A DNA stretch of 64,000 nucleotides from Paraphoma chrysanthemicola. Taxonomy: Eukaryota; Ascomycota; Dothideomycetes; Pleosporales; Phaeosphaeriaceae. A model generated the notes under the pieces. It had not been told where the DNA came from. It saw only the letters and a list, made by a program, of their open reading frames with translations, and ran no database searches. Both the position numbers and the translations under genes were made by a program. This document shows positions 1 to 12,204 of this stretch, one piece after another (the first letter of the stretch is position 1; each line of letters begins with the position of its first letter). The stretch is from the NCBI GenBank assembly GCA_020744225.1, contig JAGMWG010000027.1, positions 186,001 to 250,000 on the forward strand. The letters are read 5' to 3'.

Positions 1-354
1 GCTACTTGATGCTCATTCCACGAAGACGAAGCACAATGTCTAGGCTCAGGTCCATAGGCCATTTCCTCTGCAAGCTCAGTACACACATCGGGGATGCCGA
101 TTGCTTGTCTAGTATATATTCTCCTAGCATGTATTTTCATCACGTAGCCACGACTGTGGCACTAATGAGACACTCTCTTTTCTTCTTTTGAGAATGGTTG
201 CATTGAGAAAACGCCTCCGCGGGCGAGCAGGAACGTGAAATCTCTCTTCCAAATTGAGAAATTCAGCGTCTAGATCACGATGCCTGTTAAATCTATCCCA
301 GCTATCCTTCTTTACCTCATCCTCTCCCCATTCCAACCAACACCATCCCACTCC
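1..354. other. Left edge, no gene seen
   Basis: No reading frame here resembles a protein I recognise. The stretch is probably the 3' flank of the cyclase-family gene that ends at 355 on the minus strand. Confidence 0.5.
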
Positions 355-1556
355 TCACACAATCGCCATAACATTCGCCGGACTCCCCACCCCACCAACA
401 ACATTTAACGGCACACTCGCAAGGAAAAAACTCCACCGTTTCTCTTCCTTACACCACTCCGCCAACCCCTCCAAATCCCACATCTCCCCAATCATGCACC
501 CCCACCCGGCCAACAGCACTTCATGATACACGAACCCGGCCTCAGCATTCGGCGGAAACGCTTCAAAAGATGGCGAATCCCCTCCCACAGCCGCAAACCG
601 ATTTTCCCACATCCACTTCAACGTCCGCAAGTCCTGCTGCACACCCGTTGCGATCAGGTCCATGCGTTTCCCGAGCACGACTTCATCGTCGGGAGATAGC
701 GCCGTGTAATGTTTCGTATATCCACATCGAATTACGAGGATATCGCCTGGTAAGAACTCAATCTTTTCACCAGACAATTTTTCCTGGTACGCGATGCACG
801 CCATGAGTGCGTCGTACGTGATGGCGTGGTGGTCTGTTGGATCATATTCCCTCCCACTCAGTGACGAAATGTAGGCATAGTAGTCTAGCAAGACACCCCG
901 GGCGGCAATGTCGCCTTGGGCGGAAACATTCTGGAGGCCTAGGACACTGGACCCCGGGGTTGTTATGGAGGACTTGGTGGTGCCGTTGTAGAATTGCTGG
1001 GAGGCTTGGTAGGCGAAGTGTCGGAGGCCGTCCCATTGGCTCGAGATTTGCGTGTTGAAGGTTATCTAGCAATGAGGTTAGTTGGTGATGGGATTTGGCG
1101 CAGGGGATGGGCGGAGGGATGGATGGAGGATTGGGACAACTGACTGAATCGTCAAAGACTAGACCAGGCGTGTCGCAGTGGATAGTGTGTGAGAAGGGGT
1201 AATTGTGGCGACCAATACCAGGTGTTTTGGGCGTGGTAAGCGGCCAACTATACGCTGGTGTGTTAGTTTCCGAAGAATCGTAGTACTGTGCACTGTTTGA
1301 GAAGCATCATACTTTAGACTAAATCGCTTTCCATGTTTGATTTCTTGCGCCGCTCTTTTGACAGTCTCTGGTGTAATGTGGTTCTGCAGGAAAGCATGTT
1401 AGACACCGGTGCTGTATGCGCATGAAGGTAAATTCGTACCAAAGTTCCTATTTCATTGTCCGGGCCCCATAAATCCCACGCAGAGTACGGCGGATCTCCC
1501 GCGCGTAGTGGGAGTTCGCTAAACGCAGGCAATGTTTTGGATTCCTTACTAGCCAT
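355..1556 (-). CDS. Cyclase-family (PF04199-like) metal-dependent hydrolase
   Basis: Four exons read on the minus strand: 1556-1440, 1383-1313, 1247-1145 and 1065-355. They give 333 aa. The start is the only ATG in frame ahead of the S-A-W-D-L-W-G-P-D-N-E-I-G-T-L block typical of fungal cyclase-family proteins. Other family blocks seen are S-L-N-W-P-L, S-S-Q-W-D-G-L-R-H and a P-G-D-I-L-V-I-R-C-G segment in the last exon. Known relatives include kynurenine-formamidase-type amidohydrolases and uncharacterised fungal cyclases that open or close lactone or amide rings, usually with a metal. The C-terminus (-AIV) has no peroxisomal signal. It is divergent from the MFS gene across a 1.4 kb spacer that contains TTCGGAA repeats, so I place it at the edge of the cluster. 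The substrate cannot be told. Confidence 0.85.
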
Positions 1557-2944
1557 TTCCGCCTCGTAGTCAGAACTTTGCTCTGAAGTAACGTACTAAT
1601 TGTGTAGAGGGCAATTCTGACCAAACTTGTTTCCGAGGTTGTGTACTTTGTACTTCGGGCCCGCCGTTTCGGAACCATGTACATTTTCGGAACTTTGCGG
1701 GGCCCATCTGGTGGGAAGTAATCAGTCCCACGAACAAGATGGGGGTGGGGAACATTGGAAACAGCCAATTGTTGCGCTACCCCGCATTCTGGGAATGTTT
1801 CAGCGAGAGTGGCTGCATCGGCTGCATCCGAGCAAGGGTAGAATTAGAGGGACGGAATGTGCTTGAGACATCGTTGCCCTGCGGCCTTGGCGGTGTCGGA
1901 AGGCATCCAAATTCGCGGAACCACGTTGTACGTTAGTTCAATTGGGCGAAATGTGCCGACTCCAGAAGCATACACTCCTCATTATAAACCATGTCAATTC
2001 AAAAGCACATACCAAGCTTACTTGGTATATGTGCAGAATAGTTTTGTTTTCAGGGAAGGAGCGATGATGGTTCCGGCGTGTCGTAGAAGGTGGTGCAGGA
2101 ACACGTGAGGGACTTTGGGAAGGTTTCAAGTGTAAACACCCCAACCGAATAGTAGAAGTATTAGTCGAGCGCATTCTGAATCCATTTGGTCTACTTGCAT
2201 AGGATTTTGCCGCAATTTTTCGTTATTCGAGACCCTCAGTATGTTGTTAGTAGTCGTGTCGTGTGATTCTAGACGAAAACAAATATCAGCATGTCGTTAT
2301 ATATGAATATATTCAAATAATGGAAATAGTCGTATCATCGGGTAAACGCAGCCTACTTTCGTATCTTTAACACGTCTGACTTGTGATTTACGCGATTGTT
2401 TCAGTCCGGGTGGTATCGAACTTATATCAAGTGTGGGCAAATAAAAAGGTGATTCGAAGTGTCGATATCCATCACTTTTAGTCCTGGGCTAGCGCTTGCC
2501 TACCACATTGTTTGCAGACGGGCATCAGAGGCTCAGGTGACAGAGATTCGAATGTTCAAGACTAGATGCATCTCGCAACAGCATGCGCCGTGACACATGT
2601 CCATGACCACGGAACACAGTGCGGAACATTTAGTCCACCCCAGACTCGATCCAAGACTACCCCGCAATGTGGCTGCTGTTCAAGTGACTAGAATTGGGAC
2701 ATCGTAAACGCCTCATCGGGTCTCGAGCGATCTGCGGCCTTTCTACTCAGTTCGGATCTTCAGACGGCCTCGGGTTCCGTGTCACTTCCGTGGCTCAAGC
2801 CATGCTGGTTAGAATCATGGCTTACTACAGCGAGAGAGTTTTCTCTGAAGGATGGATATATGAAAGCAGTGTCTGATGACTTGTGCGGCAAGATCATTGC
2901 CCTGATAACTTTTCAACACTTCAATACGTCTGGAGACTCTCAAA
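1557..2944. promoter_or_regulatory. Divergent intergenic region, cyclase / MFS
   Basis: No gene is seen. The spacer separates two genes that start away from each other. TTCGGAA occurs at 1668-1674 and 1686-1692, and related CGGAA words sit near 1897-1901 and 1913-1921. These match words found in other spacers of the block and may bind the Zn2Cys6 regulator encoded at 12.8 kb. That link is inference. Confidence 0.4.
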
Positions 2945-4682
2945 ATGCCCTCTGCCACCCCAGTGAAGTCGTCTGCCCTCACTGAGGAGATAGAAAAGAC
3001 TACCTCTGTAATCAACTCCGTCTCGAATGGGGGCGTATTCCTTGACATCGAGGGCCGCGAATTGTCTCTGAAAACAGCCAAAGACGGACACGTTAGTGCT
3101 CCGCGATTCTCATGACTACACACAAAACTCACCACAACAGACTATTCTCGTGCCTCAGCCATCCGACGATCCTGATGATCCGGTCAATTGGACCTGGACG
3201 AAGAAGCACCTCATTCTCTTCACTGTAGCATGGGGTGCGCTGTGCGCCGACTTCACTTCGGCGGCCGGAATCCCGTGCATATTTTTGCAAGGCGCGGAGT
3301 GGCATATGAGCCCCGATAAGGTGAACTATGCGAATAACTTGAATGTCCTGATGATGTGAGTATTCCAACTCATCAAGGACTGCACGCTGTTATGTCCCTG
3401 TCCGGAATCGAAGTAATGCTGTAAGTCTAACAGTAACATAGGGGCATCGGCGGCCTGCTCTGGATCCCACTAATCTCATTCTTCGGCCGCGCACCCGTCC
3501 TCTTCTGGACCTGCTTGTGTGGTACTCTTCTCACACTCGGCGCCGCATTGTCCACCGACTTCTCCACGCACTACGCCATGCGCTCAGTCATGGGTTTCTT
3601 CCTCACGGCGCCACAGACAATTTCTATTGCGTGCATCAAAGACATATTCTTCTTCCACGAGCACGCGCGCAAGATCGGGCTGTGGGCAAGTATGTACATT
3701 GCATCGCCATACATGGGACCTCTCTTCGCGAATTTCATCGTCGATGCGACGGGCGATTGGAGGATTGTATTTTGGTTGTGTACTGCTGTTTGCGGCTTGC
3801 AACTAGTACTCATCCTATTGTTCCTGGACGAGTCCTACTACAACAGAACGGTAGCGAGTCAGCCAGCACGAGGGAACCGATTGCTCCGAGTGGTCGGGGT
3901 ATGGCAGATCAGAAATCATGCGGGATATTTCTATACTGCATCAGCAGCCGTATCGCGGCTGGTCGCGACCATTACGCAGCCACCGCTTCTATTGCTGCTG
4001 TCTGGCTAGTAAGTTCCCTTTTTATCTGCAATCACCACGGATTTGGTGGCTGACGTGTATGAACAGTTTCTTGAGTTTCATGTGGTCCATTGGAATCAAC
4101 ATCACTACCGCCATTCTGTTCGCCACGCCGACAGCCTACGGAGGCTATGGCTTCTCTGCTACCTCGGTTGGATTCCTCTACTTTACCCCCATCGTGGCTG
4201 TCTTCATCGGCGAAGTTTTCGGACACTATTTCAACGACTATCTCGCGTCGCGATATGTTCATCGACACAAAGGCATCTTCGAGCCCGAGATTCGACTTGT
4301 CACGGTGTATCTCTCGACAATCCTCATGGTGCCAGGGCTAATACTACTTGGCTTTGCTCTGCAGCAGCACATGCACTATGGCGTGATCATCATCGGATGG
4401 GGAATGTTCACCTTTGGTGTCATGACAACAAGTGTAGCTGTCACAACCTATGCGATTGACGCGTACCCCACAGCGCCTGGGGAAGTTTCGGGATACATCA
4501 ACTTCATGCGCGTCATAGGCGGATTCTCGGTTGGGTATTTCCAGCAGCCGTGGGGTCTAGCTGTTGGGTACGCGGCGTCGTTCGGAACCCAGGCCGCCAT
4601 TGTTTCGGTTGCTGTGGTTCCTTTCATTTGCTTGCATATCTTTGGCAAATCGCTGAGACGCAAGGGAAAGAAGATTGTGTAG
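2945..4682 (+). CDS. MFS transporter (fungal multidrug / small-molecule type)
   Basis: Exons 2945-3091, 3141-3355, 3442-4008 and 4067-4682 give 514 aa. The first exon is a soluble N-terminal tail of about 60 residues. It is followed by a D-P-D-D-P-V-N-W sequence, which precedes the first membrane helix in many fungal 12-14-TM drug:H+ antiporters. The rest is strongly hydrophobic, with about twelve predicted helices and a cytoplasmic loop near the middle (R-H-K-G-I-F-E-P-E-I-R-L). The last helices contain A-V-T-T-Y-A-I-D-A-Y-P, as in other members. It most likely sits in the plasma membrane and imports the pathway substrate or exports a product. Its position inside the metabolic block supports a pathway-specific role, but specificity cannot be read from sequence. 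Confidence 0.9.
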
Positions 4683-5200
4683 AGGACTTGTATCGTAACA
4701 GTCCCACTTGCCTAAGTTAGCATCAGACTTTCAAGCCTTGTCTTAAGTCTCAGCCTATGGTTAGTACTTTATGCATAGAAGTGAGGTATGGTTTCTCAGC
4801 TAGTGAGCCTCCAGACTACGTGCCCCGAAAATGTGGCAGGCAATAGTGACAGTCAGTCGCCTCTCTATCAAATATTCAATTGAGCATTCCCAGATCGTTG
4901 CCTTGAGCCGCAAGCTCATCTTACATGCACGCGTCGGGCGCAACCTATTGCAGTGCCCTAATGACAGCTGATAACATGGGCATTATCCCTCCTACGAGGG
5001 AGATGCTAGATCACATCACATGTTCGCCGAGGATTTCAAGCCTCTTAGAGACATGGCGGCGAGGCTAGAAGTACTATTGAGTTTATCCACAGGCAATCAA
5101 GCCAGTAATGTTGCGGTAAGGGTGAAAGTTCGTAAGCATGAGACCATTTGTGCAAGTCCATACGTTTTCAATTCTTCATTAACAACTACTCACTTGCTGT
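4683..5200. other. Convergent intergenic region
   Basis: This 518 bp stretch lies between the 3' ends of the MFS gene and the FAD monooxygenase. No gene, repeat or RNA is seen. Confidence 0.5.
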
Positions 5201-6647
5201 TCACAGGTTCGGTCTATGCGACTTTGTCCACGCTCTTTCAGCTTCAGCCACTGCGTCATACGAATATAACCAATTCGTAAACAAAGTGTTTGCCATCAAA
5301 TTCGGACTTCCATTGTAATCACCAACCGCGAATATCTTTGTCCTCATGTCGAGCATCGGCCCTTTTCCCATGTGGATGAAGAAACGATTAGTCCAAGAAC
5401 CCCGCTGTATAGTATGCACGCGATCGAGGCGCGTTGCGTGGTACAGCCTGAGCAGTTCAGGAAGCTCTTCAATGCGATCGAGGTGCGAGAAAATGGTGCC
5501 GAGTACTGAGGCGTCCTCTATCGCCATTGCAGCACCTTGTGCGAGGTAGGGTAACGTGGCATGAATAGAATCGCCGAGGAAGATCATCTTGTTGCTCGGA
5601 TGAATCCAAGTTTCGATAGGAGGGAGATCGATTAAACGCCACCGCTCGACATCCTCAGGTAAGAATGAAAGGAGCTTATCGACCCTGGAAGGTAGCCATT
5701 GCGTTAGCTGAAGTAGTACTGTATGGTCGTTTGACCACATACAATGGATTCCAACCCGCGAATGCTCTCCGCACTTCAGTAGCACTAGAAGGGGCCTTAT
5801 ATCCCACCATCTTCTTGTCATCCGGAATGACCATTAGCAGGTTGAAGTATTTCTCTTTAGAAACATTGTAACTACTCCGATTAGAAGATTCATTATGCAC
5901 CAGTGCTTGGAAAACTGACCCAATAATGTGATGATCCGGTCCTAACCATTGCTCAAATCCAGGACGTGTACTCAACTCGGCAAGTTCGGGATCTGCTAGA
6001 AGCTTATCGGCAGGTATCACCACTCGAAAGCATGTGTCTCCTGTTTCGTTTGGTTCTGTTTCGATTCCTACAGCTTTCCGCGCGATGCTCTTGACACCAT
6101 CAGCAGCAATGATGAGATCGCCTGTGATTTTTGTCCCGTCGGTCAAGATGACCGCCCCTTCCTCTGGTAGGTAGTTTGCAACTTCGCTAGCTTTTCTCAC
6201 ATGAGCACCGCTGCGTTGTGCAGCTTGAAGAAGAACCGTGTGATAGTCAGGCCGAAACACTTGCCAGTAGGGAGCTCCGAACCGCTGGTCCACATCGTCC
6301 AATCGAGTATACCCAAGTGGCTTGCCGGTTTCCCAGCTACGATAGTTGATCCTATCAGGTTGGGAGGCAATGGTCTTCATTTGGGCTTCCAACCCCCAGC
6401 GTACCAACTCTCGTGATGCATTTGGAGGCACCTGAACACCTGCGCCTATCTGCAGTCGAGCTCAACGTTAGCTACCATAAGCCAAAACGCTTATGTGAAC
6501 CATTTTTCGTCCACTTACTTCTGAGAACTCAGGTGCTTGCTCCAAAACAATGACCTTATGTCCTGCCTTTCTGAGTGCGATAGCTGCTCCCAGGCCCCCC
6601 ATCCCAGCTCCAACAATAACGATCTGAATGCTTGTTCTCGCCTTCAT
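5201..6647 (-). CDS. FAD-dependent monooxygenase, salicylate-hydroxylase-like
   Basis: Three exons on the minus strand (6647-6519, 6449-5743, 5684-5201) give 439 aa. The start at 6647 is the first ATG. A GTG lies upstream in frame, but eukaryotic initiation favours the ATG. Residues 14-19 are G-A-G-M-G-G, the dinucleotide fold for FAD. An A-A-D-G motif lies mid-protein, and the G-D motif is at about 316 (G-D-S-I-H-A-T-L-P-Y, then Q-G-A-A-M-A-I-E-D-A). This is the classic group A flavoprotein hydroxylase layout, closest in style to salicylate 1-hydroxylases and 6-hydroxynicotinate monooxygenases. These use NAD(P)H and O2 to hydroxylate an aromatic ring, sometimes with decarboxylation. The C-terminus is -PNL, not a convincing PTS1. 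Its neighbours suggest it acts early on an aromatic substrate. Confidence 0.9.
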
Positions 6648-7113
6648 TGTGCACGCAATAAAAATCACTAAAAAGTGCGGTAGCAGATGTGTAAGTCGAA
6701 TGACTTAATACTAATTGGAAAAACGAACTAGAATGACATGTTCGGGCCATTGGACCAGAAACCAGGACCTTGGATGACCACATTCGGCTAGAATTACGCG
6801 AATCTGATGTTCCGGGTCCCAACCTTGAGTTTCCGCAAAATTTCCGCGCTTCGGAACCAAACACGTCCACAGGAACGCGCTCTCATCTGACCCGAGGCTT
6901 GCATCCAGAGAGCATAGGGGCAATGTTGCGAGGAGAGCTCAGTCGTGATCGTTTCACATCACGAGACGAATGCATGATCGTGACGTGAGAGGGTTGGTTC
7001 CAGCCGACGCAGAGACGGTATGGTACGACTACGAGGGTACACACATATAGTCGTTCTTATCGATAGGCAAGGTGATGTCATAGCCTAGACATTCTACGGT
7101 TTACATTCACAAT
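6648..7113. promoter_or_regulatory. Upstream region of the FAD monooxygenase with CGGAA-type motifs
   Basis: No gene is seen. TTCGGAA lies at 6850-6856, and TTCCGC occurs twice just before it (near 6831 and 6842). They lie about 200 bp upstream of the monooxygenase start, a plausible place for activator binding. Confidence 0.4.
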
Positions 7114-7721
7114 CTACAAGCGTGGCACGAGTTTACGCTCATAACTGAACCACCGCACATCAAATGATCTCGCTGCCCCTGAGTCTATTGAGGCCTGTGC
7201 AGCGGGCACCCTATCCGCGCCTTTAGCCTCGCAATGGCAGAAAATTCCCGCGTTGTCCAAGCTTTCGGCACTGACGCCGTCAAGCACTGCCTTTGGCACT
7301 GCGCTCCTTGTCCAAAACGAGAGACGTAAAGAACTTGCATCCTGCACAGCTCTCATGTCTCCAAAGGCGTAGTGATCGATAATGGGCGGCCCTCGAGCTA
7401 GACGCTCCAGGGTTGCGAAGAATTGGGTCGAGGACGGATCCTTCTCAAACTGTGCATGGGCTTCAAGGCTCTCCCATTCTGTCAAAGAAACAGCACAGTC
7501 GTGGCTCAAGCCATCCGTTGACTGTGTTTTTGTGCCTTATCACCGAGTCAGGTATGCCAAATCTGATGGAGCAGGGATCGCATACCAGTGCGTATCGAAA
7601 GCATACCCTTTGCTTTCAGAAGCACGGGTAGTAATTCCAGCTGAAAAACTCGAAGAAACTCAGCAAAGGTAACTTGAAGAGGGATTTCCACTATCTCAGT
7701 AACGGGGCTGAGGGACGGCAT
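7114..7721 (-). CDS. ABM-fold (dimeric alpha/beta barrel) protein
   Basis: Two exons on the minus strand (7721-7586 and 7535-7114) give 185 aa. The intron 7536-7585 was placed because only this acceptor restores the frame that reads into S-L-T-E-W-E-S-L-E-A-H. That block resembles the strand-turn of fungal antibiotic-biosynthesis-monooxygenase (ABM) family proteins, where a W-[DE]-S-L-E-A-H segment is common. The N-terminus (P-V-T-E-I-V-E-I-P-L) fits the first strand. Such proteins are cofactor-free oxygenases, decarboxylases or small cyclases in secondary-metabolite and aromatic pathways, but many are uncharacterised. The C-terminus -PRL is a PTS1-like tripeptide, weaker than -SKL or -AKL. 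Family assignment is moderate, and the function is unknown. Confidence 0.65.
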
Positions 7722-8083
7722 GTCGTAGGCTGGAACGCTCGCAAGAAGAAATGAGGTTAACGACAAAGGGATCACGGATCCACTTGCAAGTACAAAAAAA
7801 TGGCAACGAGGCTATCTTCGACAAGATGTGACGCGCTGTTACGGCTCGGTCGAGCAATACCGAATGCAGGGTATTGCCGCGCCAGCATTCCGTCCACCGT
7901 TCCGCTGCTGCAGCTAAGCTTCGACCCCATGATATTGCAGCTTATGTTTGGACCATACAAGGGCTGAAAGCATTGTGCTTTTCTCGACTAATCCGACAAA
8001 AAGTCTGTTCGCCGTCTCAATATCTAATTCCACCAGCGCATCTAAAGTTCAATTTTTTAGGCCCGTCGAGTCAGCCAGCGGAC
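7722..8083. promoter_or_regulatory. Divergent promoter region, ABM protein / aldehyde dehydrogenase
   Basis: This 362 bp spacer lies between two divergently transcribed genes. No gene is seen. It holds TTCCGTCCACCGTTCCGC near 7887-7904, with two TTCCG half-words, related to the TTCGGAA words of the block. Confidence 0.35.
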
Positions 8084-9919
8084 ATGCAGAACTCGGGAAT
8101 ACCCACGAAACTCTTTATCGCCAATGAAGTCGGTTTACCATCCTCACGAATCAGTTGAATTACTGACATGCGGCAGTATGTCTCTTCGGAAGGACATGAC
8201 AGGCTGGCTTTGCGCAATCCTTGGAATGATTCTGACATAACAAATGATGTGCACGTCGCCGGGAAGGATGACATCAATAATGCCTGCCTCGCAGCAGATG
8301 CTGCCCTCAAGAAAGGTCCCTGGGCTCAATTTACCGGCGCACAACGATCAGCACATCTACTCCGCGTTGCTGCGCTAATGGAAGAGAATGCTGAGAAGCT
8401 TGCGTACCTTGAGTCCATACCTACAGGGCGTCCGATTTCGGCAATTATTCATTTCGACATCAAACACATGGTTGAGGTCTTCAGATGTACGTTCTTCCCG
8501 AGTTTGCAAGGGGTTAAGGAGTAACCCATCACACACAGACTACGCCGGCTGGGCAGATAAGATTGAAGGTAGGTCGTACATCGAAGACAATGGGTTCTAT
8601 AAGATCGTAAGATACGAACCCATTGGCATTTGTGCTGGTATCGCATCATGGAATGCGACATTCATGTACGTGGGTTGGAAGATCGCACCAGCACTGGCCG
8701 CGGGCAACTGTGTAAGCCGGGCGGCGAAGTTCCACTACTATACATACGCAAAGGCTCATGAACATAGTTTATCTTCAAATCCTCTGAAAAGTCACCCTTG
8801 GGCGCACTCGCCCTCGGTCAACTATTTAAGGAGGCAGGATTCCCACCTGGAGTCGTGCAATTCGTTACCGGTGATGGAAACACTGGCTCGCTCCTGGCAT
8901 CACACCAGAAGATCTCAAAACTCAGCTTCACTGGATCAGCAAACATAGGTCGCAAGATTCAAGAGGCAGCCGCCAGAAGCAATCTGAAAAAGATCACTTT
9001 GGAGCTGGGAGGCAAGTCACCGGCGATAGTGTTTGCAGATGCGCCGATGGAGATCGCTATCGGAGGGTAAATATCATTTCCTAACAATGCCGTGAGGAAT
9101 CAAATCTGACACGTAGGTCTAGCGTTGGCGGAGGCTTCCTCGCAAACTCTGGTCAAATCTGCGTTGGTAAGATCTCATTTATGAGGTAGCACTTCTCATC
9201 TAAATCGTTCATAGCGGCATCTCGCGTTCTTGTTGAAGAGTCCATCTCCAAAGAATTCTGCTCATCCTTGGTCAAGCTCTTTGAGTCTGTCTCGGCAGAA
9301 ATGGGAGCAAATCCATTGGATGCATCCACTACACACGGTCCCGTCGTCGACCAGCAACAGTTCCAAAGAGTAATGGGTTACATCGAGCAAGGGAGAAGAT
9401 CTGCTGAGCTGCTTACCGGAGGCTCACGCATTGGAACTAAGGGTCAATTCATCCAACCAACGATCTTCTTGAACCCACAAAAAGACTCCAGTATCTGGAA
9501 GGAAGAGATTTTTGGACCGGTGTTGACTGTAGTGACCTTCAAGGACGAAGAAGAAGCAATTGAGCTCGCGAACGAGACGGATTATGGGCTTGCATGTGAG
9601 TCGAGGCGCGAATGAATATGTGCAGAATAAGACCGGTGTACTAACTATGGCAGCTTGCATATACACCTCCGACGTGACTCGCGCTCTTCGAGTATCCTCC
9701 CGCGTCCAGTCTGGAGGCGTTGCTATCAATTCACCTTTTCTGCCGGAGCTTAACACACCATTTGGTGGTATCAAGCAAAGCGGTTATGGTCATGAGTTGG
9801 GCAAGGACAGCTTGATGTCGTACATGAATGCGAAAAGCATTCACATCAAGTACGTCTCTTTAACTGTGCGACTAGAGCTTGCTAACTATTTGGCTAGTAT
9901 GGCGATTCCAAAATTGTAG
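8084..9919 (+). CDS. NAD(P)-dependent aldehyde dehydrogenase
   Basis: Eight exons (8084-8128, 8177-8486, 8539-8711, 8768-9066, 9117-9166, 9215-9595, 9654-9849, 9898-9919) give 491 aa, the usual ALDH length. Intron phases all match. The catalytic cysteine is C291 in N-S-G-Q-I-C-V, spanning the 50-nt exon. The general base is E255 in L-E-L-G-G-K-S-P, and the oxyanion asparagine is near 157 in A-S-W-N. The E-E-I-F-G-P-V motif is also present. The first intron starts with the less usual gtcggt. The last exon adds only M-A-I-P-K-L, and the terminal -PKL is a PTS1-like tripeptide. The family oxidises aldehydes to acids. Here it would feed a carboxylic acid to the neighbouring acyl-CoA ligase, which is inference. 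Confidence 0.93.
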
Positions 9920-10722
9920 TATATGGGCTAGGATTGCATCACTATCGTCCAGATGGTTCTTGGACGTGAATGGGTTTGCCAGACTGACCCTAATGTATGA
10001 CCTTGCTATGATACATGTACAATTTGAGCTATTCACTGGACAAATTTTGCGTGAGATTTTGCTGCTACTGCTTGAACCACGTAGAAGCACCATTGTGAGC
10101 TTCCTGCGATGCGTCACCCTATCAACGCCATAGGCATTTCCTCCGCTATGAACAGGCATTAAACCAACTATAATCCGCATATTCAGAAAGCCAGTAGAGC
10201 TTCATTTATATCGCGCAGATAGCAGCCAAAATAACTTGGGCGAGTTGTGCAAGCTGCGCCAAAACCCCATGTGTAGGTGATAGCCTCCAAGAGTGTGTCA
10301 CCGGAGGGGTCAAGGTATCATACACAATTCTGATAAGTGCGGCTAAAGTCTCGGTGCACTGAGCTGGCTCGATTTCAAGGTTTCGGACCGTTAGGATTAC
10401 TCCGCAATTTATGCCTCGGCCCATAACCCGGACATCCTTTTCAACGTATTGAGCAGTCCTGTACGGACAGTCATCAATTCTAAGTTTTCATGTTCGGCTG
10501 AGCCCTCCGATACCCACCCGCAAACTCGGAATTCACCAATTACAACGCCGCGGCGCCGTTCTGTGTTCCGTGGGGTTCCTGCGACACAGACTATAGTTGC
10601 GTCGAATCTAGCGTCGAAGCACAACGCCAAAGCGTGACCACCAACCTGCTGCATCCCATCTGAGATTGCTTTAAGTGGTTGAGTCCAGTCGTTCTTGATT
10701 TTCTAGAGTCACCGACATCAGC
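9920..10722. promoter_or_regulatory. Intergenic region upstream of the alpha/beta hydrolase
   Basis: No gene is seen. CTCGGAA lies at 10525-10531 and TTTCGGACC begins at 10381, weak relatives of the TTCGGAA element. Confidence 0.3.
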
Positions 10723-12204
10723 ATGGCCGTGTACACCAGAACAACCCACACAATCAAAGCAGCGCATCCACGAGATCCATCTACTGTTATCAGCTCAAAT
10801 GTTCGACTTGAGCTTGTCGTAGATGAATATATCATTCCCAACAGCGACCCATCGGCTCAAACGCTAGTTTTTACCCACGGCACTTCGTTCAACAAACGAC
10901 TTTGGGAGCCGACCATTTCACGTATGTTGCAGTTGATCGGATCCAAAGGAAGCATCAAGAGAATTCTGGCAATAGACGCGACAAATCATGGAGAGAGCTG
11001 GTTACTGAACGCAAAACGTCTAACGAGGAAATGTTAGTCTTTTCCTTGATCACGGTTTTATGCGGCAATCGTTGGTGTACGATGAGGTATGCCCGAGGCC
11101 TTCGACTAACGTCAGTCTAGCACATTGGCCGGATCAGTCTCGAGATATCCTGGAGACTCTGCGCCATTTCGAGGTTCAGCAGCCCGTAATTGGCGTCGGA
11201 CATTCATTTGGTGGAGGCATTTTGTAAGTTTTGGCGCAGGGGAAGATGCCGAGCGATGTATTTATCAGACCTCCAGGTGTCACGCAGCATTTATGAATCC
11301 CCACGCCTTTGCAGTCACGATATTTGTGGATCCAATTTTGTTCCGTATGGATCCACAAGATAAGATAGTAGCAAGTCGCGCGCTCAAGCGGCGAGATAGA
11401 TGGGATGACCTGTAAGTTCGCTATCGTGCCGTCCAAGCTCTTCTTGACGAGTCCACAGGGAAAACGTTAGAAGTGCTTTTGCAAAGAACAAAGGTTTAGC
11501 CGATTGGCACCCTGATGTCCTGTCGCTATACGTAGTAGGTATACCAAGACGGTCTCTTTTGGTTCGATGGAGCTAATAGTGCCGTACAGGAGCATGGCAC
11601 AATCGCACACGGGGGTTCCGGGAGTGCATTGAGGACACTGACAACCCCGAAAGAGCAAGAAGCTGTAAGTCGATATCTTGTGGCTCAAATACTGCGGCAC
11701 GTATTGAACATGTATCAGGCTACATATCTTGCTGCTCCATTTTCCGAATTGCCAGAGTGCTTAGCAGCATCGCAGCAAACTCATTACTTTGTTCTCGGCG
11801 CCCAAAGTGTTGTAATGTATGTCCCTACTCTAAGAAATTTTCTCAATCAGTCTTCAGCACACGGTCCTAAAATGCGTTTCCCAGACCGTCCAAAGATCGT
11901 GAGTGGATCAAGTCCATCTCCAAACATCCAGAACGAGTGATCGTCCTAGACCAAGCAGGCCATCTAGTAAGCACTCTCGAAACTGTCTCAGACATCTTCT
12001 CGTTCAGCCACTGACCAGCCATAGATTCCCATGACCCATCCCGATCAACTTGGTAAGCACCCTTTTGGCTCGGTCCGATTGACCGACTCCATGCAATAAA
12101 AGTCTTATAATAATTACCTAGCTGCTGAATTGTCCGCAATATTGACCGAGGTGTGGGGCGGATGGACACAGCACCGACTGCGAAGCCGAGCTGAGCGTCT
12201 GTGA
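10723..12204 (+). CDS. Alpha/beta hydrolase, AKT2 / peroxisomal-hydrolase-like
   Basis: Nine exons (10723-11032, 11121-11223, 11277-11411, 11459-11534, 11590-11664, 11719-11816, 11885-11966, 12025-12052, 12122-12204) give 329 aa. Every junction keeps frame. The oxyanion strand is F-T-H-G-T. The nucleophile elbow is G-H-S-F-G-G with Ser132. D-P-I-L-F-R carries a likely acid region, and the catalytic His is near 292 in D-Q-A-G-H-L. L-Y-V-E-H-G and N-H-G-E-S are typical of the fungal family that includes the Alternaria AKT2 host-toxin esterase and peroxisomal Lpx1-like hydrolases. The C-terminus is -ERL, at best a poor PTS1. It probably hydrolyses an ester, lactone or acyl-CoA. Five of the nine exons are under 90 nt, so automated models may miss some. 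Confidence 0.85.

Noticed and set aside
10723..12204. Alternaria AKT2 ortholog from a toxin cluster
   Set aside because: The family is shared, but no AKT3-type enoyl-CoA hydratase or polyketide synthase is present, and the C-terminus is -ERL. I call only the family.
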